DNA from: Trichomonas vaginalis G3
Taxonomy: Eukaryota > Parabasalia > Trichomonadida > Trichomonadidae
Direction of reading: 5' to 3'
DNA length: 64,000 bases
Assembly (NCBI RefSeq): GCF_026262505.1
Contig: NC_067204.1
Coordinates: 11,364,522-11,428,521, forward strand
Shown: positions 1 to 9,606 of the stretch, piece by piece
Numbering within the stretch: position 1 is the stretch's first letter
Layout of the letters: each line of letters begins with the position of its first letter
The notes under the pieces: generated by a model
What the model saw: the letters and a program-made list of their open reading frames with translations, nothing else
Told to the model about the DNA's origin: nothing
Database searches by the model: none
Position numbers and translations under genes: made by a program

Positions 1-2
1 AT

Positions 3-1680
3 AAAGAAGCTATTGGAAAGTTCAAGGATGGAAATACTGACCCGAACCTATTTAGCTTTATGGCTCAGCACCAAAACGGATATAATCTCAAACCTGGAAA
101 ATACAAGCTCGCTAAGGGATATGATTTAATAGCAATCATCCAAATGACATGGATGAATTTACTCCGAGATATTTTGATGTCAGAGCTAAATGACAATTCA
201 ACTTTCGTCATGAAACGCGTAAAAAATAGAGACGGAACGAAAGAACAAAAGCTTATGAATGCGGATGACGTAGATAGGGAAAATTGTTGAAAACGGTCTC
301 GGAATATATGAAATAGCCAGATGAGGTACAAGAAACTCCACAGGAAGAAGTTCAGATACAACCAGACATGGAAGAAATAGTTCAGCAACAACAGCTAGAA
401 GAGCCTGAAGGAAACGAACAAGTCACTCCTTTGGAAACTAACTTCACAGAACTAGATGAAGATTTGGAACAGCCGAAAAATCTTGACCCTCAACAAGAGC
501 ATGAGGTGAATATGGAATCTTTCCAAGAGTCTAAGAAATTCGGCTGACATAGTAGAAGAATATCGAAAAAATGTTTGCCGACATACAAAAGACTCCACAC
601 CAGATGAAAATATTCAGCATAGAATGGAAGTACTGAAAGAAAATGTACACAAATACAACAACCTTTACTTACGAGCATTTAACGTTCAATCTTCGGATGA
701 ACTCGGTGAAAATAAAAGGTTAAATTTCAAGAAAACATATAGAAATGAAACATTGTTTAAAGTTCATTCAGAAACCTAACCAAGATGGAAACAAACCTAC
801 TTTTGTTTCTGCAGACGATGGAACTACAATGAGATGGGGTCATAAAGCTAACCCGGATAGGTGGTTCATAAACTTACAACCACAATTCAAGAAGTTGTAG
901 ACGCAATGGAAGTCAATGGTGAACCAGATATAGCTGGTATTTTAAGCGCGGCTTTAATGCCATTGAAAGATATGAAACATGCAGATATTTTGGACCAGTA
1001 TGAAATGAACATGGCTGATGGAAATATAACACTGACGTTCTAGAACATTTATCTCAAAGAACTACACAGAACATAAAGATGGTATATTTGGTGAAGAGTT
1101 TAGAAAGAAAGTTAGGGAGAGCGAAGGAAGAGAACCTATTGTACATGACCTTGCAAACGAAAGGTTTACAAAATGTCATAAAAACTTACTTTGCAGACAA
1201 TGAACTGAGAAGGGATGAATATTTAAGAAAACTCAAATGGACAGTACCAGATGAAATGTTAGTATTGAAAACATGTTCCTTGACAAAACAAACCAACTAC
1301 AGAAATAAACGACGCAAGACTGAAAGATTGGGTAGAAGCTTTCCCATTCACAAAAGATATAGTTGGTAACATGGAAAGAAAACCAGAATGGCTACAAAAC
1401 ATATATTTGGAAACGAGCATTTCCATATGGACAGCACTGTTTGAAGAGCTTGAACCGGAAACTCAGGAAAGAGTCATGCAAACAATACGCGAAGACCAAA
1501 TACAGACTATGACAAACTCTTTCTAGGATATAGGTTACCTGAGATGGGCGACCAGAGCCCAAAGGCAAAAAGGGCATGGAAAATTTGCAACATACTAGAT
1601 GAACATGAGGCAAAGATGCAACAACTTCAAGCAGAGGGCAATGAAGGAAAAGAAGAGTTAAAAACTCAGTCAGGAAGAAA
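3..1680 (+). pseudogene. Decayed Maverick gene region, unrecognised
   Basis: Forward-strand coding remains fill this stretch; the clearest open pieces are at 60-290, 861-1043 and 1079-1369. Codon use and composition match the other genes of the element. One part is rich in Glu and Gln. No motif identifies the product. The region looks broken in several places and begins outside the window. In this family a large structural or replication gene often sits in such a position, but that is only a guess. Confidence 0.5.
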
Positions 1681-1751
1681 GTAAAGCTTGGTCCACGCGG
1701 GTTCTATTATGACACATAAACCCAACTATTCTATATTTTTACCCATATGAA

Positions 1752-2846
1752 ATGTACGCCGCTCAGAATATAACGCCAACAGTTTTGGATGCTATGAATG
1801 GAAATGTTTCGAATGGTATAACGAATGCGACAATGCCATTAGAAGGTCAGAAATAGTTCCTGGAACTTACGAATATACAACTGCTGTTTCTTATGGAAAC
1901 GTAGGTGAGTTTGGAGAAGGTTCTTCAACAACAGTAGATATTGCTTGCGACAGGTTTCATATAATTTCTATTGACAACTCATTCTTATACGTGGAACAAG
2001 ACATTGAAATAAAACCTTCTGCCAAGTTGTCTGACAAGAAAGGTTGCAATGGAATTTTCTATGTCGGATACCAATATGCTCCAGAAGTTTTTCATGGGAT
2101 ATAAGATATATTCTAACTCTGACTTAGTTCAAACAGTAAATGGGCAAACTATGAATGGTTCGCTTTGAGAAACTCAGTACAACCACAAGCTAGAGAACAA
2201 ACAGACAGTATGCAACTATTGAGAAAATAAGAAGACTTGACCCTAACGTTCCAGGAGTTTATGTTGACCTTTCTGGACAAAATGCAGCAGCAGTAACCAA
2301 AGTAAAACTGAAACTTAGAGTTCCTTTGTCATCTTTCCTCATCTTCAGGTTTTTAAGATACTTGCCAAACTGGGCAGGAAAATTTCTATCGAACTTACTC
2401 CAAGCAAAAATAACTTAGTCATTGCACCAACACAAGACCCATTCACTCTTACAGAAGTAGTGGGAACAAATAAAATGTCATTCGCCGACTTTTGCAAAAA
2501 CAAAGTTGACTTAGACTTTGGTTTCTCAAACCTCAACACTGAAGTAAACTATTATTTCAATGCTGCTGGAGATGCTTGGGACCAGTTAAGTTCACATGCG
2601 AAAATTGAATGCAAGAGAATAGAAAGCAGACTTGCAGTCTATATGTTGGACCCAGATATTTCAAATGCTTTAGCTGCCAAATATATTGCAGTTCCACTTA
2701 TGTTCCCTATACACCAAATATCTGTCAAAGACTTTGCAGGTGAAGTTGGAAACCAAAGTGCTGACCCAGGTGCAGAAACAGATATTGCCTTCAACTGCAA
2801 TGAAACATGCAGATACTATGTTTTGTACTGTTCAGACGAACTATAA
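1752..2846 (+). pseudogene. Maverick structural-type protein remains, candidate capsid
   Basis: Forward-strand remains beginning at an ATG that follows TTTTTACCCATATGAA, the same T-run start signal as the whole genes of the element. The best open piece is 2,460-2,846, a Cys-poor, Asn/Tyr/Phe-rich globular stretch of the kind seen in beta-rich capsid proteins. I recognise no diagnostic motif, so capsid is a positional and compositional inference: it lies beside other structural-looking genes and on the opposite side from the KilA-N/nuclease block. The gene looks broken. Confidence 0.4.
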
Positions 2847-2895
2847 ATGACTATTCTTGTTTCTACAACCTGGTATTAAATATCATATAACATAG

Positions 2896-3347
2896 ATGGC
2901 AATATTATCCAAGAGAAGAATATCTACAGTTGAGGATATGAGGTCATACAACTTGACATTAGATGCTATGAACTTTAACAACAACTTCACAACAACCATT
3001 AACCCTGAAATGCAAAGTTCTATTATGCCATATGTGAAAGTATGGACTCATACAGGAGGTCAAAAAACTCAATATACAAATGGAGACCGTTCAAACTTTT
3101 GGCTTGGCATTCCATTTGCTGACTCAGAAGACTTTATGGGTGGTATTTCAACTGTTGGTACAGTTCAAATACATATACTGGTGACAGAGACGGTCCAGAT
3201 GAACTGAGAGCAAAGAAGTTTACAAAACCAATAGCACTTTTCACGGAAGATGCTCTTTTGAAGATTCGTTCGATGAAACCTGCTGGGGCTCCTCAGATTG
3301 GCATAACGACAGCTTCCATCGAGCAGATTTTGGCAGCAGGTCAGTAA
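2896..3347 (+). pseudogene. Unrecognised Maverick protein remains
   Basis: Forward coding remains starting MAILSKRRISTVEDMRSYNL, 49 nt after the preceding gene. It includes a stretch with Gly/Trp/Phe-rich segments (NFWLGIPFADSEDFMGG) that looks beta-structured. It may belong with the preceding gene as part of a capsid system, which is inference only. No T-run signal is seen directly before it. Looks broken. Confidence 0.35.
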
Positions 3348-3427
3348 GTTGTTCTTGAACTGACTTCTCTCCGTCAAATATTGACAGTACGCCAGTTTTG
3401 ACATAATATTGTATTATAAACTTTCCT

Positions 3428-3661
3428 TTAGAAATATCTGTAAGTTTTGAAGTTATATTTTTGTTCTGCTTCAAGAACTTTCACCATTTCAGTATTACCA
3501 ACTTTCTTTGCTTTATGAAAATATTTAGGTTCAGCAAAGACTGCTATTCTATAACATTTACCATTGTTTGTATAAAGAACTATTCTGTCAATGTATTTGT
3601 ATTGTTTGTGTGTGTAAACTTTGTTCTGCTTCAATTCGAAGAGATACTCGAATACGTCCAT
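3428..3661 (-). CDS. Small unknown Maverick protein (77 aa)
   Basis: An open reverse-strand gene with an ATG at 3,661. The product is basic and aromatic-rich (MDVFEYLFELKQNKVYTHKQ at its start) with no signal peptide or membrane segment. The start is supported by the divergent promoter arrangement: only 18 nt separate its ATG from the ATG of the forward gene at 3,680, the same spacing as the 17,877/17,896 pair. Function unknown. Confidence 0.55.
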   Translation of the reverse strand: MDVFEYLFELKQNKVYTHKQYKYIDRIVLYTNNGKCYRIAVFAEPKYFHKAKKVGNTEMVKVLEAEQKYNFKTYRYF

Positions 3662-3679
3662 CTTTTTATTCTAAGTAAA
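3662..3679. promoter_or_regulatory. 18-nt divergent promoter
   Basis: The gap between two back-to-back ATGs. Read forward it gives TTTTTATTCTAAGTAAAATG; read on the other strand it gives TTTTACTTAGAATAAAAAG then ATG. Each strand therefore has its own T-run about 10-15 nt before its start codon. Mapping of 5' ends would settle it. Confidence 0.6.
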
Positions 3680-4261
3680 ATGTCATTTCCGAAAAATAGA
3701 AGCGTGAGTGTTTCAAAAGGTTTAATGGCGGTGGCAGATGTGAAGTTAAATTCACCAACTCAAACAAACAGTCAAAGTGTTGTTGTCAATGTCAAAGACA
3801 GAGATGTTGAAGTGGGGAAACCATACGAAGACGAAGATGGTATAACAATAGTTCCTGTAAAAGAACAACCAACATATCCTGAAGTTAGCAGAGACTTAAG
3901 TTCTGTTGCAGATATTCGAAATGACTACAAACAACTGAAAGATAAGCTTAAAACTCAGGAGAAGATTTGTCAAGCTTTAGGTATAATGTTAAACTTGGTC
4001 GAACACAACCCTGTAAAAGTGAACTCATATGTCATTGCACCTCATGAAGTTTTGAAAGAACTATTGAAACTTTTGACAGAGGCAGACGATATAAACATCA
4101 AAGAAATAGAACCCGACGTTAGTTGCTGTGGTGTTTCATATAATGTCATTGACAAGATATACGTTATGAAAGGAGGTGAAACGTTGAACTTAAAGTATAG
4201 TTTCCCAGACGTCATAAAAATATTTGACGACCACAACATTTCATTAAAATTTATTTGCTAA
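3680..4261 (+). CDS. Unknown Maverick protein (193 aa)
   Basis: Although the frame is open from 3,461, the ATG at 3,680 is chosen because it follows the TTTTTAT signal and because upstream sequence overlaps the opposite-strand gene. The product starts MSFPKNRSVSVSKGLMAV, is acidic in its centre (around 'KPYEDEDG'), and has a likely short coiled coil ('DYKQLKDKLKTQEK') before a globular C-terminal part. No membrane segment. Its stop is followed within 5 nt by the next gene's ATG. I do not recognise the family; a virion or assembly role fits its neighbours but is inference. Confidence 0.7.
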   Translation: MSFPKNRSVSVSKGLMAVADVKLNSPTQTNSQSVVVNVKDRDVEVGKPYEDEDGITIVPVKEQPTYPEVSRDLSSVADIRNDYKQLKDKLKTQEKICQALGIMLNLVEHNPVKVNSYVIAPHEVLKELLKLLTEADDINIKEIEPDVSCCGVSYNVIDKIYVMKGGETLNLKYSFPDVIKIFDDHNISLKFIC

Positions 4262-4265
4262 GTAA

Positions 4266-5053
4266 ATGGCAGAAGATATAATGGTTTATACTATTACGAC
4301 TAAAAACCCGAGTCATATAATTCTATAACAACAAACTTACAAAGTCCTCAAGGACGGTATTGTAAACTAACTTTAAACACAATGACGACTAAAGCCTGTT
4401 TTGCTCTTTTGACACCAGAAGATTTTATTGTTGTGAATGGTAAAAAATACTCCTTTGAAGATACTTACTCAGATATACCACCAACAGGTTTGTTGACTTA
4501 TTTAATACTTTAAGGACGGATGTAACATGTGCTGCAACTAGAGCAGGTTTCATTATGTTTGGATGTCCGACTGAGTTTAGTATAAACGATATGAGCTATA
4601 ATACAAAAACTTATATCTGGTTTTACTACCAACAATTTCCTATAACAGGAAAAGGTGTCATACAAGGAATGTCTGTTCCATTGACTTTAAGTACACCTAT
4701 TTTATATATTGTTTCAAACTTAGGTTCAAAGTGTTATTCGAATGTCGACAGAAACTATTATGACCCAAAAGATACTTATGCGTATAAACAATACTTTCTC
4801 TGCTGGTTTGCCTATTGTTCATTCGAATGCAGAATTTTCAACCTTAGTGAACTCAAACACTTTGGCAAGTATAACGTTGACATTAGTTGACGCAAACTTT
4901 GTTCCTGTAAAACTTTTATGTCCTATGTATTTGTCAATGACGGCAGAAAGTTTCGAATTGGAAGATGCAACTGGTGAAAGTATTGTATTACAAGAACAAC
5001 TTCAACAACAAATAGCTCAAGAACAACAAATGCAACAACAAAGTCAAGAATAA
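4266..5053 (+). pseudogene. Unknown Maverick structural-type protein remains
   Basis: Begins at an ATG four nucleotides after the previous stop, preceded by TTTATTTGCTAAGTAA. Coding remains continue to 5,053, where the clearest piece ends in a Gln-rich tail. The body is rich in Thr, Leu, Asn and Tyr, consistent with a beta-sandwich capsid or vertex protein, but no motif is diagnostic. Looks broken. Confidence 0.45.
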
Positions 5054-5081
5054 AAAAAATATTTTTTTTATTTTTATAAAA

Positions 5082-5160
5082 ATGTACGCTGAGTTTTGTT
5101 GGAGAAGACCGTCAGACAACATGTTTGTTAGATGAGAAGTAAAACATTGCATGAAATAAA
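5082..5160 (+). repeat. Fragment of the HNH gene cassette
   Basis: A short stretch beginning ATGTACGCTGAG that matches the start of the two HNH genes (5,200 and 13,563), followed at once by sequence like that downstream of those genes (AAAACATTTTTTC, then A and T runs). It is a remnant of a third copy of the same cassette, lying immediately upstream of a whole one. Confidence 0.7.
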
Positions 5161-5199
5161 ACATTTTTTCAAAAAAAATATTTTTTTATTTTATTTGAA

Positions 5200-5781
5200 A
5201 TGTACGCTGAGTCTGTCGGAAAAGACTGTTGGAAAACTTGTTTGTTAGATGAGAAATATGAAATTCACTGTTGTGAGTCATTTGAAGTCAGAAACAAAAA
5301 GACAAAAAGAGTTTTAAGCGAATGGGAGCAAAATAACGGATATGCTAGGATGAGGATTGGTGGAAAACACTATTTTAAACATGTTGTCATTGCAACTCAT
5401 TTTATACCGAACCCTAACAATCTACCTTTTGTAGACCATATAAACCATATAAGAAACGACAATAGACTTGAAAATTTACGCTGGGTCACTTGTTCTGAAA
5501 ACAGTAAGAACAGAGGCAAAATTAGAGATATTGTATTCGAATTTGTCGACGAACTAGAAGATGAAACAATTGAAATTACAGACTATGGTAAGCATACGTT
5601 TGAGTTTTACTACTATAGCGAAGAACAAGACTCTTTCTACTTTTATACCGGCGTAAACTATAGAAAATTACAAGTATGTTTTACTAATGGCTATGCTTAT
5701 GTAAACGCTAGAGATACAGATGGAAAAAACGTTAAAATACTTCTTAACAAATTCAAGAAGCTATATGGCATACCATTTTAA
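5200..5781 (+). CDS. HNH nuclease, copy 1
   Basis: A 193-residue protein of the HNH homing-nuclease type. The core lies at about residues 56-100: 'FKHVVIATHFIPNP', then 'VDHINHIRNDNRLENLRWV', which is the HNH_3 signature D-H-I-x(3)-R-x-D-N-R-x-x-N-L-x-W-V. The N-terminal part (CESFEVRNKKTKRVL) resembles the NUMOD4-type segment that often precedes it. The C-terminal half, rich in Tyr and Phe, is probably the target-recognition part. Such enzymes cut a DNA site and spread by repair. A second copy at 13,563 on the other strand is about 85-90% identical and shares the flanking A/T-run leader, so the unit looks mobile within the element. Starts after TTTTTTTATTTTATTTGAA. Confidence 0.85.
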   Translation: MYAESVGKDCWKTCLLDEKYEIHCCESFEVRNKKTKRVLSEWEQNNGYARMRIGGKHYFKHVVIATHFIPNPNNLPFVDHINHIRNDNRLENLRWVTCSENSKNRGKIRDIVFEFVDELEDETIEITDYGKHTFEFYYYSEEQDSFYFYTGVNYRKLQVCFTNGYAYVNARDTDGKNVKILLNKFKKLYGIPF

Positions 5782-5823
5782 AACATTTTTTTAAAAAAAA
5801 TATTTTTTTATCCGATAGAAAAG

Positions 5824-6243
5824 ATGGCAAAATTCATCTCAGTAAATAAGTACATGACAGAAGTCAAAGATAAGTTAGCTCCATTCGCATATTTGAATGT
5901 TTACTTCTACCATTTTGAAAAGTCTACATTTGACAAAGTTTGGAACATCGAACCAGTTAAGTTTGCTATTGTGACTAAAAATGGTGCGAAATTTGAAGAC
6001 TTAGACATAGAAGGTTTGTTAACAGTCAAAGAAAATTTTGACAGAAGGTTCTCAAACCTTAAAGAAGGTAAAGCATACAAACTTGTTATACCTTATGAAC
6101 CAAAGAAAGCAGACGACTATGAATATTATGAGTCTAAGATAGTTGAAGTTCAAGGTAAATTGGGTAAAAAGATTTTAGAGTCTAAGCCAGTGTTTGCTCC
6201 TAAAGAGGAAGAGAACATTGACATTGACCCAGAAATGTTCTAA
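5824..6243 (+). CDS. Unknown Maverick protein (139 aa)
   Basis: An open gene starting MAKFISVNKYMTEVKDKLAP after an A8/T7 run and TATCC. The product is highly charged with alternating beta-like segments and an acidic tail (EEENIDIDPEMF). No Cys, no membrane segment, no catalytic motif. The size and layout resemble small single-strand-binding or replication accessory proteins, but this is not enough to assign one. Downstream, the opposite-strand gene ends 17 nt away, so the two are convergent. Confidence 0.65.
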   Translation: MAKFISVNKYMTEVKDKLAPFAYLNVYFYHFEKSTFDKVWNIEPVKFAIVTKNGAKFEDLDIEGLLTVKENFDRRFSNLKEGKAYKLVIPYEPKKADDYEYYESKIVEVQGKLGKKILESKPVFAPKEEENIDIDPEMF

Positions 6244-6259
6244 AAATAAAATTTTATTT

Positions 6260-6712
6260 TTACATGTCAAATTTCTTTTTCTCTGGAACTGGTTCAGGTT
6301 CTTTCTTCTCTTCTACTTTCTTTTCTTTCTTTTCTCTCTTCTTCTTCTTCTCTGGTGGAGTTATGTCAAATTTCTCAGAACCATATTTATGTAAAAGTTC
6401 TTTGTCCTTTAATAGCTCTTCTATTCTGTTTTCTATTTCATCTTCAAGAACAGCGCATGTGCCTTCTTTGCATTCTAAGAACTTTTGTTGGACTTCATCT
6501 TTCCAATCGGCGTCATCTCTGTCAACAAGTCTGTCATTGACAAACTTAAAGACTTCTCTGCCTAATGTTTTATGGTTCTTGTCATATTCCCAGAAACAGA
6601 ACTTTAGAACAAATTCACCTTTCTTGTTTACACTATGTAAGATTTTATGGTCGACAGAAGTTTTAGAGTCAAAAAGCTTGTCTCGAATATAGATAGCGAA
6701 ATCACTAGACAT
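6260..6712 (-). CDS. Unknown Maverick protein with Lys-rich tail (150 aa)
   Basis: An open reverse gene starting MSSDFAIYIRDKLFDSKTSV. Residues 1-110 look globular with an acidic helix near 80-105 (VLEDEIENRIEELLKDKELL). The last 35 residues are a run of Lys/Glu/Pro blocks (PPEKKKKREKKEKKVEEKK), typical of disordered nucleic-acid-binding or nuclear-targeting tails. It starts back to back with the ATPase gene, 36 nt apart, so the two are probably co-controlled. Function unknown. Confidence 0.7.
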   Translation of the reverse strand: MSSDFAIYIRDKLFDSKTSVDHKILHSVNKKGEFVLKFCFWEYDKNHKTLGREVFKFVNDRLVDRDDADWKDEVQQKFLECKEGTCAVLEDEIENRIEELLKDKELLHKYGSEKFDITPPEKKKKREKKEKKVEEKKEPEPVPEKKKFDM

Positions 6713-6748
6713 TTTCTAAAAGATAAAAATTTTAATTTTTCTAAAAAT
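6713..6748. promoter_or_regulatory. 36-nt divergent promoter (6,712 / 6,749 genes)
   Basis: Between divergent ATGs. On the reverse strand it reads TTTTTATCTTTTAGAAAATG; on the forward strand TTTTAATTTTTCTAAAAATATG. Both strands show the T-run signal of this element 8-16 nt before the start. Confidence 0.5.
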
Positions 6749-7625
6749 ATGTTAGAAAAAAAGTTTGCTGACATTGACAAGAAATTTGAGAATGTTTTGA
6801 AGAAGAACAAGAGGAAGTTAGAAAATGCTCAGATAAAACCCATACATGAAAAGTTCTTATTTGCTCAGAATGGTATAACAGGTCTAATTGCACCGCCTGG
6901 GTCTGGTAAGACTTTCACTTATCTTAAAATGGCTGCACAACAACAAGAACTAGATGAGAAGAACCCATTCTATGAGTTAGTAGTCATTTGTAGTACTTCT
7001 GGTCAATTCGATCAAACCGTCAATTCGTTCAAAGATATTATAAAGAAGTCTAAGTTAGTATGTATAAAGGATACTGAGTTGTTAGATTGGATAAAGAAGT
7101 ACCAAAGAAGAGTTTTGAAGTACAATGCTATAAATGAGTATGTCAATTCGAAGTTTAAAGACCCAAATGAGGAAATGCAGAGAATATTAGAGAAGAAACA
7201 CTTCAGAAACAAACAGAAAGAGATAGAATACATTTCGAAGAAATTGCAATCTTACGATTGGAAGACATACCCTCATAGATGTTCTTCTTATCTTAGATGA
7301 CTTTGCTTCTCATCCTTTGTTAAAGAACAGAGAACAAGATATGTGTCGAATTCTTAAGAAGCTCAGACACTTTAACATCTCAGTCGTAATATGTGTACAG
7401 ACAGCAAAGAGTTTAAGTAAGGATGTTAAAAGAATACTTACTGACATTATACTTTTCCCCGGATTGTCCGAAGACGATTTCATGGAACTTATGAAAGAGT
7501 CCATGGCAGGTAAGTTTGACAGACATGAACTATGGGAGAAGTACAAAGTCATACAAGACCCTCATACTTCTTTCAGAATTCATATCTACGCGAACAAAGT
7601 TCAAATTGTAAAAAGTCAAGCGTAA
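6749..7625 (+). pseudogene. Maverick genome-packaging ATPase (FtsK/A32-like), looks broken
   Basis: A P-loop ATPase. The Walker A motif is GLIAPPGSGKT, about 45 residues from the start, followed by a strand and a Walker-B-type region, then 'VVICVQTAKSLSKDVKRIL', the sensor-like strand typical of the A32/HerA packaging ATPases of Polintons and nucleocytoplasmic viruses. The ATG at 6,749 is preferred over the upstream open frame because it follows the T-run signal. In related viruses this enzyme drives DNA into the capsid. Two open stretches are seen, 6,749-7,300 and 7,317-7,625. It neighbours a Lys-rich protein gene (divergent) and a 22-bp repeat field (downstream). Confidence 0.75.
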
Positions 7626-8270
7626 AAAATGTAAGTGTTTAGTCTTAGTCTGTTGTGGTGCTGGGGCTGTCGGTTCTTCTGGCTTTGGAAGACATTCAGG
7701 AAGAGGAACGTCGGACATTCGTTTGTGTCCTGTCGGAAGGAAAAATTTTTCCAGTTGTCGGGAAAATATTTTCCTGTCTGATGGAAAATTTTTTCCTGTC
7801 TGATGGAAAATTTTTTCCTGTCTGATGGAAAATTTTTTCCTGTCTGATGGAAAATTTTTTCCTGTCTGATGGAAAATTTTTTCCTGTCTGATGGAAAATT
7901 TTTTCCTGTCTGATGGAAAATTTTTTCCTGTCTGATGGAAAATTTTTTCCTGTCTGATGGAAAATTTTTTCCTGTCTGATGGAAAATTTTTTCCTGTCTG
8001 ATGGAAAATTTTTTCCTGTCTGATGGAAAATTTTTTCCTGTCTGATGGAAAATTTTTTCCTGTCGGAAGGAAAAACTTTTTCTGAAGTTCGACCAAAAAG
8101 TTCTCAATTTTCGAAAATTTGAATGGTTTACGGACGGACAACTGGAAGAGTTCTTCCTGTCGGAAGGAAAATTTTTTCCTGTCTGATGGAAAAATTTTTC
8201 CTGTCGGAAGGAAGAGTTCTTCCTGTCGGAAGGAAAAACTTTTTCTGAAGTTCGACCAAAAAGTTCTCAA
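7530..8270 (-). other. Long open frame across the 22-bp array, doubtful gene
   Basis: The reverse frame stays open for about 246 codons, but most of it is the repeat peptide (units such as KIFHQTGKNFPSDRKK), and its 3' part overlaps the end of the ATPase gene on the other strand. Another reverse frame is open over the same array, and a third frame is open over the second array at 8,291-8,542. Open frames here follow from the repeat itself. I do not accept it as a normal gene; a short repeat protein cannot be excluded. Confidence 0.2.
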
Positions 8271-8510
8271 TTTTCGAAAATTTGAATGGTTTACGGACGG
8301 ACAACTGGAAGAGTTCTTCCTGTCGGAAGGAAAAATTTTTCCTGTCTGATGGAAAATTTTTTCCTGTCTGATGGAAAATTTTTTCCTGTCTGATGGAAAA
8401 TTTTTTCCTGTCTGATGGAAAATTTTTTCCTGTCTGATGGAAAATTTTTTCCTGTCTGATGGAAAATTTTTTCCTGTCTGATGGAAAATATTTTCCTATC
8501 GGAAGGAAGG
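7740..8510. repeat. 22-bp tandem arrays with palindromic core
   Basis: Two arrays of one 22-bp unit (core GGAAAATTTTTTCC, linked by TGTCTGAT): about 13 copies at 7,777-8,060 and about 7 copies at 8,343-8,490. Between them a block with GAAGTTCGACCAAAAAG occurs twice, 163 nt apart. The core has 6-bp inverted arms GGAAAA/TTTTCC. Because 22 is not a multiple of three, every third unit restores the frame, so the same 22-residue repeat is open in all three reverse frames. It may be coding by accident and act as DNA: a binding-site array or replication site between the ATPase and KilA-N genes. Confidence 0.9.
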
Positions 8511-8603
8511 ACTCGGAATGCCAGAAGGATTTGACAAGACAATTTACCTTATAGAGCTACCTGAGCCATCTTTGGTGTCAAGCTTGAAAAATAAATGGTT
8601 CAT

Positions 8604-9518
8604 CTACTCTGCTTGTTTGAAGTTGTCAAAATACTCTGTTATTTTTTCTTTCAGTAGCGGCAAATCTTCTTTGAAGGTAAGTATTGTACAACCTTTAATA
8701 TCATAGTGTGTTTGAGGTAACGTATCTTGAACTATTTGTTTCACATCTTCATTCGGTGTCATTGAAATCGGTAAGTTTTCGCGATAGAACCAATTTCTGT
8801 CAGATTTGTAAATCTTAGCAAGGTCGTAAAAGCTTTTGTTGTTTCTTCTGACTAAATGCAACATAACCATATCTCTGTCTTCTTCATTTTCCATCTCTTC
8901 AGTATAAATCATATACTTATAGTTCTTTTCCTTTCCTTTTGGTACCGAACGTGGTATTCTTTTCTGAATGCTTTTGTCTTTTGCTTCAATGACTTCATCT
9001 TTTGCATGAAGTTTCTTTTCCATCTCTTCACGTTCTTGTCTATGAATTTCGTCAAGAAGTCTGTAAATATACCAAGCATAACGAGGCGAAGCCCACATTG
9101 CAACAGCATTTACAAGAAGTCTATGTACATACCAACCTCTCAAACCATTTGGCAATTTTTCACGATTTTCATAGAGTTTTGGCGACTGCGGTTTTTCTCC
9201 CACTCGCTGTTCTTCACTGTTTTCATAGAGTTTTGGCGACTGGGGTTTTTCTCCCACTCGAGTTTTTGCGACTACGAGAAAATCCGTAGTCGAATTTTCA
9301 GCTTCATTTAATAGTTCAATAGTGCTTTGGTTCCTAAACCAGTCTTTAGGAAGCTTGGTATCTGGCGCAAAACATGCTGTCAAAATACTTTGCATTTGGT
9401 ACATGTCATCTTTGACCGAACGAATGAGACGTAACTGTTTGTTAAACTGTATGTACTCATATTCTTCATTTATAGCTTCATGGACTATAACTGTTGTTGT
9501 GTTCTCTGTTGTTGACAT
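8604..9518 (-). CDS. KilA-N domain protein (304 aa)
   Basis: The KilA-N DNA-binding domain covers about residues 50-165: 'LPKDWFRNQSTIELL' leads into 'LPNGLRGWYVHRLLVNAVAMW' and 'ASPRYAWYIYRLLDEI', the family's characteristic helix pattern. A charged coiled coil follows (about 165-190), then a C-terminal domain ('YTEEMENEEDRDMVMLHLVRR') like the DUF3627-type tail of large DNA-virus KilA-N proteins. A segment beginning RVGEKPQSPKLYEN is duplicated in tandem inside the domain. The start is the ATG at 9,518; the open frame further upstream has only a TTG. KilA-N proteins are common in T. vaginalis and in DNA viruses and are thought to bind DNA; a regulator of the element's own genes is plausible. 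Its leader matches that of the next gene. Confidence 0.85.
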   Translation of the reverse strand: MSTTENTTTVIVHEAINEEYEYIQFNKQLRLIRSVKDDMYQMQSILTACFAPDTKLPKDWFRNQSTIELLNEAENSTTDFLVVAKTRVGEKPQSPKLYENSEEQRVGEKPQSPKLYENREKLPNGLRGWYVHRLLVNAVAMWASPRYAWYIYRLLDEIHRQEREEMEKKLHAKDEVIEAKDKSIQKRIPRSVPKGKEKNYKYMIYTEEMENEEDRDMVMLHLVRRNNKSFYDLAKIYKSDRNWFYRENLPISMTPNEDVKQIVQDTLPQTHYDIKGCTILTFKEDLPLLKEKITEYFDNFKQAE

Positions 9519-9606
9519 ATCTGTCCTTACATACAAAATAAAAAAATTTGTTAGAAAAAAATTAGCGTTATTTTCTGACTTTCACAAAAGACCAAAAATA
9601 AACGCT

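Noticed and set aside
8119-8542. Open frames on both strands across the 22-bp arrays
   Set aside because: Open only because the repeat lacks stops in most frames; no consistent start signal.
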